Part shown: positions 36,764 to 45,859 of the stretch, one piece after another | How the letters are laid out: every line of letters starts with the position of its first letter | Numbering within the stretch: position 1 is the first letter of the stretch | Assembly: GCA_017456805.1 (NCBI GenBank) | Contig: JAFTIQ010000001.1 | Location: 1 to 53,868, forward strand | Reading direction: 5' to 3' | Length of the DNA stretch: 53,868 bases | From: Lentisphaeria bacterium | GTDB lineage: Bacteria > Verrucomicrobiota > Lentisphaeria > Victivallales > UBA1829 | Notes under the pieces: generated by a model | The model's database searches: none | The model's input: the letters and a program-made list of their open reading frames with translations, nothing else | What the model was told of the DNA's origin: nothing | Translations under genes and position numbers: made by a program

Positions 36764-37996
36764 TCAGTATTCCTTTTCAAAATGGTCAAGGAGAGTATTG
36801 GCTCTGATGAGTAAAGGAATATCCGGCTTTTGCGGAGTGATCGTGTTCAAAGTCAAAGCCCATCGGGACCCGGGGGGGATCAGTCTTTTTTCAGCATCAC
36901 GGAGGAAAGATTCCAAAGCGTTGCGTTCCGAGAGCACTGTATAAACCTGCCGGGTGGAATCCTGTAAAACGGCAAGATGTTCCGGATTGTTGGGATTCAT
37001 TCTGAATTGCCGGATATCCCGGACGCACCGGAAGAGCTTCAGCGCGATCTGTTCCGTGGATTTTATTCCGAGCTGATTCAGTTCATATTCAGCATTCATC
37101 AGGTTCCGGATCGCTTCCCGGCTTAATTTTCCGGCAGGTTTATCCGAAGGCTGTTTCAGACAGGGACGGATTTTCTCCATGATTTCAGAGAACTGAGCTT
37201 CGATCCACGGGGAAGCTGCGGGAATCCCTCTTCCGAGAATATCCTTCATGGCTGTATTGACAAACCAATCCTGTATGGGATTTTCAGGAGTCCGGGAAGG
37301 TGTTCCAGAGCTTCCGGCAAGTCTGGGATAGACGATTTGCTGAAAACGTTCTGCGGGAGATTTCCGGTTTCGGGAGGAGAGCAGCCGATCCGTCAGCAGT
37401 TCCCGGTGATTGATATTTTTCAAAAGAATTGCGCACCATTCCATTTTTGCTGCTGAGCTTGCCTTTCCGTAAAAATCAGAATAGGTGCTGTTGAGAATCT
37501 GATTCAGCTCCGGAGCTGCGCCGTGGGCAAGCATTGTTCTTGCGTAGGGGAAATTACCGTAGCCGGAAGCCTGATAGAGGGCTCCGGGTTCATAGATCTC
37601 ATGGAGGATCGCGGCGGAGATCCAGACATCTCCCAACGGAATTCTGGAACCGGTTCTTGCGGAGAGATAAGTGTGAACAAACGGCAGGATATTTTCTTTC
37701 CGGAATGCCCAGGAGGAGAAGTGATGGGGCAGGGTGATCTGGATCGGATTTCTTCTCAGGTTGATGTTGAACTTCGGATACTGATTTTTTCCCGGAAAAT
37801 GAATTTGGATTTTCAGTTCCCTGGGGTATCCGGAGATTTGCCGCGGCACAATTTCTAAAGTCTGCTGGTTAATTTTGGAGACCAGCAGGGTAGTATGATG
37901 CTTATCCGCCTCTTCCTGAGGAAGCCCGATCTGGGCGTTCAGGAGAAGCGGAACAAACATTGAAAAAGTCAAAATTGTACGGCGGGAAAACATCAT
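36764..37996 (-). CDS. Unrecognised exported protein in the mre operon
   Basis: 410 residues with the start at 37996, where MMFSRRTILTFSMFVPLLLNAQ is a signal peptide; codons upstream of this overlap the ROK kinase gene and are not used. The mature part starts with a short beta-rich segment (LEIVPRQISGYPRELKIQIHFPGKNQYPKFNINL), then is mostly helical, with SLREAIRNLMNAEYELNQL-type segments. No family was recognised. It sits between the ROK kinase gene (10-bp gap) and mreC (5-bp gap), so a role in envelope growth is possible but not shown. Confidence 0.75.
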   Translation of the reverse strand: MMFSRRTILTFSMFVPLLLNAQIGLPQEEADKHHTTLLVSKINQQTLEIVPRQISGYPRELKIQIHFPGKNQYPKFNINLRRNPIQITLPHHFSSWAFRKENILPFVHTYLSARTGSRIPLGDVWISAAILHEIYEPGALYQASGYGNFPYARTMLAHGAAPELNQILNSTYSDFYGKASSAAKMEWCAILLKNINHRELLTDRLLSSRNRKSPAERFQQIVYPRLAGSSGTPSRTPENPIQDWFVNTAMKDILGRGIPAASPWIEAQFSEIMEKIRPCLKQPSDKPAGKLSREAIRNLMNAEYELNQLGIKSTEQIALKLFRCVRDIRQFRMNPNNPEHLAVLQDSTRQVYTVLSERNALESFLRDAEKRLIPPGSRWALTLNTITPQKPDIPLLIRANTLLDHFEKEY

Positions 37997-38006
37997 GGGG
38001 ACCGGA

Positions 38007-38990
38007 TCAGATTTCCCCTTTTTCGCGCAAGCCGTAAATGGCTGCAGCGGTTCCGGCGTAAGCTCCGATCTCACGGCGCAATGCACTGGGGACAAGTTCG
38101 CACTGATCGAGCATTTCTTTCCAGCAATAATCAGGCAGATACTTTTTGATGGGATCCATGAAGAGATCTCCGCAAGCCCATGCGAAGGTTCCGAGAATCA
38201 GCTTTTGGGGGTTGAAAATGTTGATGAAAGCGCCGAATGCCTGTGCATTTTTTCGGCTCATTTCATCCCAGATTGCGAGAGAATAAGCATCTCCTGCTCT
38301 GACGCCCTTTTCCAGTGTGACGAAATCGATATCTTCCAGTTTTCCTCCGGCAAGAGCGATCAGCGGATGATCCGGTTTGTCTTTGAGCTCTTCCTGGATC
38401 CGCTGTGCAATGGCACGTCCGCCGCAGTATGCTTCATAGCAGCCCTTCATTCCGCAATTGCACTGTCTTCCGTTCTGTTCGATCACAAAATGTCCGGCTT
38501 CCCCGCCATAGAAACCTGTTCCGCGCACCAGTTTTCCGGAGGCGATGATTCCGGCACCGATGCCGGTGCTCATGGTGAGATAAAGGAAATCGTCACAGCC
38601 TTTGCCGGCACCGTAGTACCACTCTGCCAAAGCGCCGCAGTTTGCATCGTTTTCAAAGAATCCTTCCATGCCGAGCTGATCTTCGAGGAATTTCCGGATG
38701 GGAACGTTTTTCCAGTATTTCTGGTTTGTGGGGGCGGTCATGATTCCGTTGGGGATATCAGCGGGGCCGGGGGTGGAGATTCCGAACGCGCGGACATCGT
38801 TCATAGAGATTCCGGCATTTTTGACCAGTTCCCGGCTGGTTTCCACCATCAGGGGAAGGATCACGTCCGGGTAAGTATCTTTATTTTCAATCCGCCGGGT
38901 TCCAAGGATTTTTCCATCAACGGTACCGAGGCTCACGACGATTTTTGTACCGCCGACATCGTATCCAAGCAAATAGCTGGCATTGTTCAT
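38007..38990 (-). CDS. ROK-family sugar kinase (glucokinase-like)
   Basis: A 327-residue ROK protein. DVGGTK at 11-16 binds ATP phosphate, FFENDANCGA at 111-120 carries the catalytic Asp, GGEAGHFVI places His167, and CNCGMKGCYEAYC (C177, C179, C184) forms the zinc site. Glucokinase or N-acetylhexosamine kinase activity is equally possible. The start at 38990 is preferred because AGGAG lies 8 nt upstream; a longer frame to 39038 lacks a site. It is the first gene of the minus-strand series leading into mreC, and lies across the putative origin from dnaA. Confidence 0.88.
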   Translation of the reverse strand: MNNASYLLGYDVGGTKIVVSLGTVDGKILGTRRIENKDTYPDVILPLMVETSRELVKNAGISMNDVRAFGISTPGPADIPNGIMTAPTNQKYWKNVPIRKFLEDQLGMEGFFENDANCGALAEWYYGAGKGCDDFLYLTMSTGIGAGIIASGKLVRGTGFYGGEAGHFVIEQNGRQCNCGMKGCYEAYCGGRAIAQRIQEELKDKPDHPLIALAGGKLEDIDFVTLEKGVRAGDAYSLAIWDEMSRKNAQAFGAFINIFNPQKLILGTFAWACGDLFMDPIKKYLPDYCWKEMLDQCELVPSALRREIGAYAGTAAAIYGLREKGEI

Positions 38991-39775
38991 AATAAAAACT
39001 CCTGCTGTTATGAGAGAGCGTTCCAAAAGATGCCGCATGTTTTACGGATCTTTTGAAAATTTCCCGTGAAATAATTTTTTCTTTTGGAAGTCCCACAATA
39101 TATCACCTGTCGACGATATTTTCAAACTGGCAAAACGGAATATATAAATAAATTTTTGCGCGTATGCGCGATGATGGGGAATTATTGGGATTTGTCCCCG
39201 CGCATATAGCACAGTTTTTGAAATAAGCAAATGCAAAATGAAAAAAAGATTGTAAAAAATTTTTCAAAGTTGACTTGCTAATTTTAAAAAGTGGTGCAAA
39301 TTATAAGTGTCATGCGACAGAGCTGAGAAGGAATGTCAATAACTTGTTGATAACTTTGTTGAAAAGCTATGAGTTTGGGATAAATCAGCGAAAAAATGCA
39401 TGAAAAAACTTTGTTATGCTGTTTTGGCGTCCGGATCGTTTTCTCGGGATCCAGCCAAAAACAGAAATAACAGAGATTAAAAACAGATTTGAGTTCAAAA
39501 CGTTTGTATTGAGCCAGAAAATCAAGGGCTTACAAGTGTTATGGAAGCAAGTCTGTAACTGGAGAAAAATTTCGATTTACAAGCCTGCTGCACAGCCGAT
39601 TACGGCGAAAACGCAGGAAAATGTTAATAACCCGGAATGAAAAAGCAGAATGAGGGATTTTCAGCTCTTCTCCGTACGGAAAAGAGATGGGGACGTTTCG
39701 CTCTGTCCGGTGGGTTGAATTCAGTTGACAATGGGAGTCGCCTCAGTGCCATTGTTGACAGAAAAGAAGGGAAAA
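38991..39775. other. Intergenic region between divergent ROK kinase and dnaA; candidate oriC
   Basis: 785 bp, AT-rich, without a credible gene. It holds DnaA-box-like 9-mers TGTTGATAA (39345-39353; reverse complement TTATCAACA) and TGTTAATAA (39622-39630), an AT-rich stretch at 39230-39300, and a large hairpin at 39163-39206. Genes to the left (22.3-39.0 kb) are all on the minus strand and those to the right (39.8-48.2 kb) all on the plus strand, the arrangement expected when forks leave from between them. The boxes are few and imperfect, so oriC is a working hypothesis; cumulative GC skew would be decisive. Confidence 0.5.
39163..39206. repeat. Bulged GC-rich hairpin TATGCGCG...GGGA / TCCCCGCGCATA
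   Basis: TATGCGCG (39163-39170), a 6-nt bulge, then GGGA pairs with TCCCCGCGCATA (39195-39206), giving a 12-bp stem around a 14-nt loop. It is a GC-rich island in AT-rich surroundings about 175 bp upstream of the ROK kinase gene. It may be a terminator-like or regulatory structure, or part of the origin region. Confidence 0.5.
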
Positions 39776-41191
39776 ATGAAAACGTTTGAAGAGACGACAG
39801 CGGAATGTACTTTGCTTTGGAGTACAGTTTCGGAACATCTGAGAGAAAAGAGCAGGGCAATGTTCCGGCAATGGTTTGCCTGTATTGTTCCTTTGGAATT
39901 GACGGAGAGTGTGATCACGCTCGGGGTTCCTGATGATTTTTTTGCAGATGTGATCCGGACAAATGCCATGTCATATCTGGATGAAGCGCTTGTTCAAGCT
40001 GCCGGGCATCCGCTGGAAGTGGTATTCAAAGAAGGGTATTCCGCCCCGGTACAGAATGAACCGGAACCGGCTCCTGCCAAAGAAGTCAGAGAGGTGCAGA
40101 CTGTTAAAGAGGTCAGGGAAGAAAAGACTCCTGAAAAAGAGGTCCGCCCTGCATTCATTCCCGGGATGCGTTTTACATTTGAAAACTTTGTGATCGGGGA
40201 AGCCAACAGATATGCGTTTTCCTGCGCAAGATCTGCCGCAGAACATCCCGGCGAATTAAACCCGCTTTACATTTATGGCGGAACAGGACTTGGAAAAACC
40301 CATCTGCTCTATGCAGTGGCGAACCATGTAAAAAAGATGAATCCCGATGCAAAAGTCTGTTATATTCCCAGTGAAAACTTCCTGAATGATTATGTGAAAG
40401 CCTGTATGAATCATACACATGCGGATTTCCGGGATTATTACCGGAATCTGGATTTGCTCCTGATCGACGACGTTCACAACCTTGCGAATAAGACACAGCT
40501 TCAGGAAGAGTTTTTCAATACCTTCAATGCGATCTATTCCAGAGGCGGACAGATCATTCTGACTTCTGATAAACAGCCGTCTGAAATCAAGGGCTTGGAA
40601 GATCGGCTTGTTTCCCGTTTCCAGCAGGGGGCAATGACTCAGATCACGCCTCCGGGGTATGAGACAAGACTTGCGATCCTGAAGGCGAAGCAGGAAAATC
40701 AGACGACCAAGATCCCCCAGGATCTGCTGGTTTTTATTGCCCGCCGTGTGACTTCCCAGATCCGGGCTCTGGAAGGGGCACTCATGCGGATCATCACATT
40801 CTGCAATGCCTGTTTGAAATCCCCTGATGAGATCACCACGGATATGGCGGAAAGCATGCTTTGCGATATTCTTGATTCTGAAATAGATGCAACAAAAGTC
40901 GATATTGACAGAATCCTTTCAGTTGTGGCAAAATATTTTAATATTCACGTTCATGATATCACTGGTTCCAAACGGCCGAAAAACATTGCGGAACCGAGAA
41001 TGATTGCGATGTATCTTGCAAGACATTTGACGGATCTTCCGCTGAAAGAGATCGGTCAGGAGTTCGGTGGACGGAACCATACAACAGTGATCCATGCTGT
41101 CAAACAGGTAGAAGAAGATTGTAAGGACGATCCGAAACTTCAGCATACCCTTGTTCAGCTGAAACGGGATCTGCATGTGGTTGAAGATTAA
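39776..41191 (+). CDS. dnaA: Chromosomal replication initiator DnaA
   Basis: A 471-residue initiator. Domain I (about 1-85) begins CTLLWSTVSEHLREKSRAMFRQWF; domain II is a short linker rich in KEVRE repeats (about 100-125); the AAA+ domain has GGTGLGKT at 168-175 and LLLIDD at about 227-232, then SRFQQGAMTQITPPGYETRLAIL; domain IV ends with SKRPKNIAEPRMIAMYLARHLTD and GGRNHTTVIHAVKQV, the box-binding signature. The start at 39776 has AAGGG 5 nt upstream; an in-frame ATG at 39725 lacks a site. An inverted repeat ACAATGG/CCATTGT (about 39727-39756) just upstream could be an operator. Confidence 0.97.
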   Translation: MKTFEETTAECTLLWSTVSEHLREKSRAMFRQWFACIVPLELTESVITLGVPDDFFADVIRTNAMSYLDEALVQAAGHPLEVVFKEGYSAPVQNEPEPAPAKEVREVQTVKEVREEKTPEKEVRPAFIPGMRFTFENFVIGEANRYAFSCARSAAEHPGELNPLYIYGGTGLGKTHLLYAVANHVKKMNPDAKVCYIPSENFLNDYVKACMNHTHADFRDYYRNLDLLLIDDVHNLANKTQLQEEFFNTFNAIYSRGGQIILTSDKQPSEIKGLEDRLVSRFQQGAMTQITPPGYETRLAILKAKQENQTTKIPQDLLVFIARRVTSQIRALEGALMRIITFCNACLKSPDEITTDMAESMLCDILDSEIDATKVDIDRILSVVAKYFNIHVHDITGSKRPKNIAEPRMIAMYLARHLTDLPLKEIGQEFGGRNHTTVIHAVKQVEEDCKDDPKLQHTLVQLKRDLHVVED

Positions 41192-41255
41192 CGGGTTCTG
41201 CCGATTCTTTACACAGAGTTACCGCAGCACAGCAACTGATTGAAAAGGAATCGCC

Positions 41256-43157
41256 GTGAGTTCTTTACTGGAAAGAATCAGGAAACCTGAGGATTTGAAA
41301 GCTCTTGATATCCAGGAGCTTGAAGCTCTTTGTGCAGAACTTCGGCAGGAGATCATCGCAACTGTCTCAAAAAATGGCGGACATCTCTCACCGAATTTGG
41401 GAACGGTTGAGCTTTCTGTGGCATTGGAGCGGGTGTTTTGCGAGGAAAACGATTCTGTCCTGTGGGATGTCGGACATCAGGCGTATGTGCATAAATTATT
41501 GACTGGCAGGCGGGAAAGTTTTTCCACTTTGCGGCGTTATCAGGGGGTGAGCGGATTTCTTTCCCCGGAAGAATCACCCTGTGACAAGTTTTACACCGGT
41601 CATGCGGGTGTTGTGATTTCAGAAGCGATCGGTTTGGCGAAAGCGAATACTGTTGCCGGAAAAAAGAACGCTGCTGTTGTTGCTGTGATCGGGGATGGTT
41701 CACTTGGGTGCGGAATTGCGCTTGAGGCGTTGAATTTTGTACGGGAGACGAATGAGAATTTCATTTTGGTCATCAATGACAACAAGATGGCGATTTCCCG
41801 GAGCATCGGGGCGTTTTCCAAATATTTGAACCGTGTGATTACCGGGCGGCGTTATAACAGGTTGAAGACCTCATTGAAAGCCGGATTGCGGAATTTTCCA
41901 TTCGGGCGGCGCATGATCCAAATCATCCGGAAACTGGAACGGGTGACGAAAAGTTTTTTTGTTTCCGGGGCAGTTTTTGAAGAGCTCGGGATGAAGTATG
42001 TCGGTCCGATCAACGGGCATGATCTGCCGCAGCTTCTGGATAAATTTCAGCGGGTCCGTGAGATCAGCGGGAGGGCGATCGTTGTTCATGTTCTGACGGA
42101 AAAAGGGCATGGGTGCAAGTACGCCAGTGAACAGCCTGAGGCGTTTCACGGTTGTGGTCCGTTTGATCCTGCTGACGGAACTTTTTTATCCAAAAGCAGA
42201 GCTTCTGTTTTTTCTGATGATTTTTCCAATGCGCTTGTTGAGCTTGGGAAGGCGAAGGATGATATTGTTGCGATAACTGCTGCAATGGCTTCCGGGACAA
42301 GGCTTTGTGAATTCAGGAAATATTTTCCGGAACGTTTTTTTGATGTAGGGATTGCAGAAGAACATGCGATTGTGTTTGCTTCCGGACTTGCTGCGGGTGG
42401 ATTGCGTCCGGTGATTGCGATTTATGCAACGTTTCTTCAGCGGGCTCTGGATTGTGTATTTCACGATATTTGTCTTCAGAATTTGCCGGTGATTATTGGT
42501 GTCGACCGTTCGGGCGTTGTGGAAGATGGGCCGACACATCACGGAATTTATGATTTGTCTTTTTTGCTCTCCATGCCGAATTTGCAGATTTATCTTCCCT
42601 GTGACGGACAGGAATTGCAGGAGATGCTGTTTGCTGCGTATCAGGAAAAATGTCCGGTTGTGATCCGTTATCCGAAAAGTGAATCTTCTGTTTTGTCCTT
42701 TGAGAGAGAGCGGTTTATTCCGGGAAAAGCATTGGAGCTCAGATCCGGAAGTGATGTTGCATTATGGTGTGCCGGAAGAGAATGTCAGACGGGGTTGAAA
42801 ACAGCGGAACTTCTTGCGTCATACGGGATTTCTGCTTCGGTGGTGAATCCGCGGTCATTGAAACCGTTTGATGTGGAAAAACTGCGTTCGGATGCCCGGA
42901 ACAAGGTGATCGTCACGATAGAAGATTCTCAGAAAAACGGAGGGTTTGCCGGGTTGACGGATTCTCTTCTGATCAATCATTCCTGCTGCGGGATTTTGCA
43001 TTTCGGCTGGGATTCAGATTGCTTTATCCCGCATGGAAAGACTGCAGATCTCAGAAAGATGCAACATATTACACCTCAAGATATTGCAGAGGAAATCAAT
43101 GGTTTTCTGAAACAACATGATATTCCGGCATCCGGGGCAGGGGATTTGATTGGATAA
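41256..43157 (+). CDS. dxs: 1-deoxy-D-xylulose-5-phosphate synthase
   Basis: A 633-residue thiamine-diphosphate enzyme that condenses pyruvate and glyceraldehyde 3-phosphate in the MEP isoprenoid pathway. SPNLGTVELSVALERVF, DVGHQAYVHKLLTGRR and GHAGVVISEAIGLAKA precede the ThDP motif GDGSLGCGIALEALNFV...INDN. The pyrimidine-binding domain has DVGIAEEHAIVFASGLAAGGLRP, VGVDRSGVVEDGPTHHGIYDLSFL and the transketolase C-domain follows. GTG start at 41256 with AAGGA upstream. It follows dnaA by 64 bp and precedes the six-gene unknown operon by 41 bp. Confidence 0.96.
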   Translation: MSSLLERIRKPEDLKALDIQELEALCAELRQEIIATVSKNGGHLSPNLGTVELSVALERVFCEENDSVLWDVGHQAYVHKLLTGRRESFSTLRRYQGVSGFLSPEESPCDKFYTGHAGVVISEAIGLAKANTVAGKKNAAVVAVIGDGSLGCGIALEALNFVRETNENFILVINDNKMAISRSIGAFSKYLNRVITGRRYNRLKTSLKAGLRNFPFGRRMIQIIRKLERVTKSFFVSGAVFEELGMKYVGPINGHDLPQLLDKFQRVREISGRAIVVHVLTEKGHGCKYASEQPEAFHGCGPFDPADGTFLSKSRASVFSDDFSNALVELGKAKDDIVAITAAMASGTRLCEFRKYFPERFFDVGIAEEHAIVFASGLAAGGLRPVIAIYATFLQRALDCVFHDICLQNLPVIIGVDRSGVVEDGPTHHGIYDLSFLLSMPNLQIYLPCDGQELQEMLFAAYQEKCPVVIRYPKSESSVLSFERERFIPGKALELRSGSDVALWCAGRECQTGLKTAELLASYGISASVVNPRSLKPFDVEKLRSDARNKVIVTIEDSQKNGGFAGLTDSLLINHSCCGILHFGWDSDCFIPHGKTADLRKMQHITPQDIAEEINGFLKQHDIPASGAGDLIG

Positions 43158-43198
43158 CGGTTGACAAGGATCAGCTCCGCCAAAAAGGAGGTTGATCT

Positions 43199-44152
43199 AT
43201 GAGTATTGAACGCCGTGGAATTCTGGAACAGTCTTTTGTTCTGACCGGAGACAGCAAAAAAGCCAAGCGCAGTATCGTTTACTATTGTGACTCCGGAGAA
43301 TCCCTTTCTCAAGTCATGAGCAGTCCGGATTTCCCCGTGCTGGGGGAACGTTTCGGAGAGATTCCGGGAACGTATTGCACAGAAATTCTTTTGAAACCGG
43401 AACGGGTGGGAGTCAAAGAAAAAATCCTTGTGGAGTGCACTTACAGCACCGTTGCGGGGATGAAGGACGATTCAGAGGAAATCGATTACAGAAAACCATT
43501 TCATTTCAAGGTTTATCCCATTGAGACAAAAGTACCGTTTCTTTATTCCTATGATGAAACAGACAGTACGGGGCGGCCCGTTTATCCGGTTTGTTCCACT
43601 GCCGGAGAGTTTTTCAAACTTGACACGATCGAGATCACAATGCTGGTCCGTTTTTCTTATTACGCAAGAACGTTCAAACCGGAATGGATCCTGGATTATA
43701 CAGACAGCACCAATCAAGATTCTGTCATTGTGTGCGGAATCACGATCCCGGCGGGGTGCGGTCTTTTGCGAAGCCTTGGTGCGGAGGCTGTCGCGATCAA
43801 CGGAAAGAACGAAATCCAAGTCAATGTGGAACTTGAAATCAATCCGGACGGTTTTTTGAGATCAGTGCCGAACAGAGGATATTTCTGCTGGGATGGAACT
43901 TCTTACAGTCGGGTTTGTATGGGCATTTCCAAACAAACCAATAATACCGTTTATGAATCTATTGTTCAAATGCTGAATGACAGAAAAGAGGAATCTCCGA
44001 TCATGCCCGTTGATGAGCCTGTCTGGCTGAATGAAAGCGGGAATGTCGGTGATTCTCAGCAGGCTGGAAAGAATTTGAACCTGCTCACCTTCCGCGAAAA
44101 GAAAAGCATGGATTGGAAAGCTCTTTCCCTTCCTTCGGGCACACCGTGGTGA
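43199..44152 (+). CDS. Unrecognised protein, tail-operon gene 1
   Basis: A 317-residue soluble, beta-rich protein with no export signal. It has a strong AAGGAGG 7 nt before the ATG. Sequence features include ILEQSFVLTGDSKKAKRSIVYYC, PGTYCTEILLKPERVGVKEKILVECTYSTV and a C-terminal MDWKALSLPSGTPW. No named family was recognised; the style (IPAGCGLLRSLGAEAVAINGKNEIQVNVELEINPDGFL) resembles virion or tail-associated proteins seen in prophage-like loci. It is the first of six close-packed genes running to 48168, all with good ribosome sites, so they are likely one operon. Confidence 0.75.
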   Translation: MSIERRGILEQSFVLTGDSKKAKRSIVYYCDSGESLSQVMSSPDFPVLGERFGEIPGTYCTEILLKPERVGVKEKILVECTYSTVAGMKDDSEEIDYRKPFHFKVYPIETKVPFLYSYDETDSTGRPVYPVCSTAGEFFKLDTIEITMLVRFSYYARTFKPEWILDYTDSTNQDSVIVCGITIPAGCGLLRSLGAEAVAINGKNEIQVNVELEINPDGFLRSVPNRGYFCWDGTSYSRVCMGISKQTNNTVYESIVQMLNDRKEESPIMPVDEPVWLNESGNVGDSQQAGKNLNLLTFREKKSMDWKALSLPSGTPW

Positions 44153-44165
44153 GGAGGAATGACAG

Positions 44166-44723
44166 ATGAATTTTGTGGAATCAGCTGATTCAGTGGAACA
44201 TGCTCTCAGAAAAATGAATTCTGTATCAAGATCATTTGTCGGTACGGAGCCGCGGAAGTCCGGCAGTTTTTTTATGGAGAGTGTTCCGGGAAATTATCGC
44301 GGTCCATTCATGGCGCAGAAGATCGACAACTTTATCCGGATTGCAAGCCCTGCTGAATTCATGGGTGGAAATACGGGATATGCCGGGAGCATTTGTGCGC
44401 CGGATATGCAGATCCTGAAACATGTTGAATCGATTGATGTGTCGTTTACGGAAGGACAGGAAAATACATTGTTCTGTCTTGCGGTAACATGGCTCGAGGA
44501 TGGTTTGATCGATGTAAATTCCGGTTTTTATCCTGACCCGTGGAAAACATGTTCTGATACAGATCGATTGATCACAGCAGATGCAGTGAATCCGAAAACG
44601 GAAGAAAATCCGGCGCGGGATCCTTTTCTTTCGATTTATCCGATTTTCCGGATGGAAGGAAGCAAGATCGTGCAAATCCAGCTGGGGCATATCGTGGAAT
44701 ATAACAGATGGTGGCGGTCATGA
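44166..44723 (+). CDS. Unrecognised protein, tail-operon gene 2
   Basis: A 185-residue soluble protein preceded by GAGGAGGA. Contains KSGSFFMESVPGNYRGPFMAQKIDNFIRIAS, IDVSFTEGQENTLFCLAVTWLEDGLIDVNSGFYPDPW and ends HIVEYNRWWRS. No family recognised. Its stop codon overlaps the start of the next gene by four bases. Composition and operon context resemble phage baseplate or fibre accessory proteins. Confidence 0.75.
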   Translation: MNFVESADSVEHALRKMNSVSRSFVGTEPRKSGSFFMESVPGNYRGPFMAQKIDNFIRIASPAEFMGGNTGYAGSICAPDMQILKHVESIDVSFTEGQENTLFCLAVTWLEDGLIDVNSGFYPDPWKTCSDTDRLITADAVNPKTEENPARDPFLSIYPIFRMEGSKIVQIQLGHIVEYNRWWRS

Positions 44724-45835
44724 CGGATTACAGATCACGGATCAACAGTTTGCCGGAAGATCTCATTTTCAAGGCATATTTGCAGCGTGCGATCGATCAT
44801 CTTTCACTGGTATATGATCCGGCTTACAGTTCGCAGGAAATAAATACTACCTGGGGGCGGAACAGGCCCATTATGAGATGTATTTATGAATTAGACGTTA
44901 ACAGATGGGAATACATTCCGGAACGTTTTCAAAAAGGGGAAAATGTTCTGGAATATGCAAAGAATCTTTTACCGCAGATTGGCGGACGGAAAAATCTTGA
45001 ATATTTGCCTTTTCTGATTTTCTTTTCGGCATATTGTCACAGAACGACATTTGATTTTGTTATTCCGGAAGGGGGAGTATCGGTTACACCTGAAAATATG
45101 GGAGAGGTGGCTCATGACCGTTTTCCGACATTGCATGGGCAAAATTGGGTGTTGGCAACAGGAACAGAGACGTTCAACCATTGGCGCTGGCATCTCTATC
45201 CGCTGAATCTTAACGGAGATGTGTGCCGGACAGCCTCAAAAAGTCAGATGGCATATCTTTTTGATCAGATCCTTGACAGAAGTAGTGCGATAATACATCC
45301 GGATGATCCATTTTATAAAGTCGATGAGCCTGATTACTGGAAGAAAACAGATATTTACTGCACGTTCTGTACCGAACAATATGGAGATGATCAGTTGATT
45401 TCCAAGAGAGAAACCGCTGATTTTCCATCGCGAGGTACCATTGAAGCATGGACGGGCGGATCATTCGGCTGGAAAGATTGGGATCCTAATCAAATCTATA
45501 AGCGGAGTTATAAGATAAAAGTTGATATTACTTCCAAATCACCCTTCCGTTATAAATTTATCGTTTTCGCGAATACCCGCGAAGATTATGACGGATCTTA
45601 TGAGAGGTGCGGTTATAATTTTGCGCATATTCCCGGGAAAACAGGTAAGACTTCAGTGCTTTATGAATCTCCGGACTGGATCACCGGAAATACGTCATGG
45701 CACTATATGTTTGATCCGGGACCAAAGCCGGATTGGGATACTGAAACATCGTGGCAAGTATCTTTTGAGGGAACTCACGTTATCATTTATCCGGAATACC
45801 CGGACAGATTGAAAGAACTGTTGGAACAAGAATAA
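44720..45835 (+). CDS. Unrecognised protein, tail-operon gene 3
   Basis: A 371-residue soluble protein rich in Trp, Tyr and acidic residues. The start at 44720 gives an ATGA overlap with the previous gene and GGTGGCGG upstream; an ATG four codons earlier is possible. Contains INTTWGRNRPIMRCIYELDVNRWEY, FNHWRWHLYPLNLNGDVC and TWHYMFDPGPKPDW-like aromatic stretches. No catalytic motif or family was recognised. The aromatic-rich, repeat-poor profile would fit a structural or ligand-binding tail protein. Confidence 0.75.
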   Translation: MTDYRSRINSLPEDLIFKAYLQRAIDHLSLVYDPAYSSQEINTTWGRNRPIMRCIYELDVNRWEYIPERFQKGENVLEYAKNLLPQIGGRKNLEYLPFLIFFSAYCHRTTFDFVIPEGGVSVTPENMGEVAHDRFPTLHGQNWVLATGTETFNHWRWHLYPLNLNGDVCRTASKSQMAYLFDQILDRSSAIIHPDDPFYKVDEPDYWKKTDIYCTFCTEQYGDDQLISKRETADFPSRGTIEAWTGGSFGWKDWDPNQIYKRSYKIKVDITSKSPFRYKFIVFANTREDYDGSYERCGYNFAHIPGKTGKTSVLYESPDWITGNTSWHYMFDPGPKPDWDTETSWQVSFEGTHVIIYPEYPDRLKELLEQE

Positions 45836-45859
45836 AAAACACACAGAAAGGAACTGATT

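Noticed and set aside
39416..39640. Small 74-codon frame in the candidate origin
   Set aside because: No ribosome site and no recognisable pattern; it lies in AT-rich intergenic DNA.
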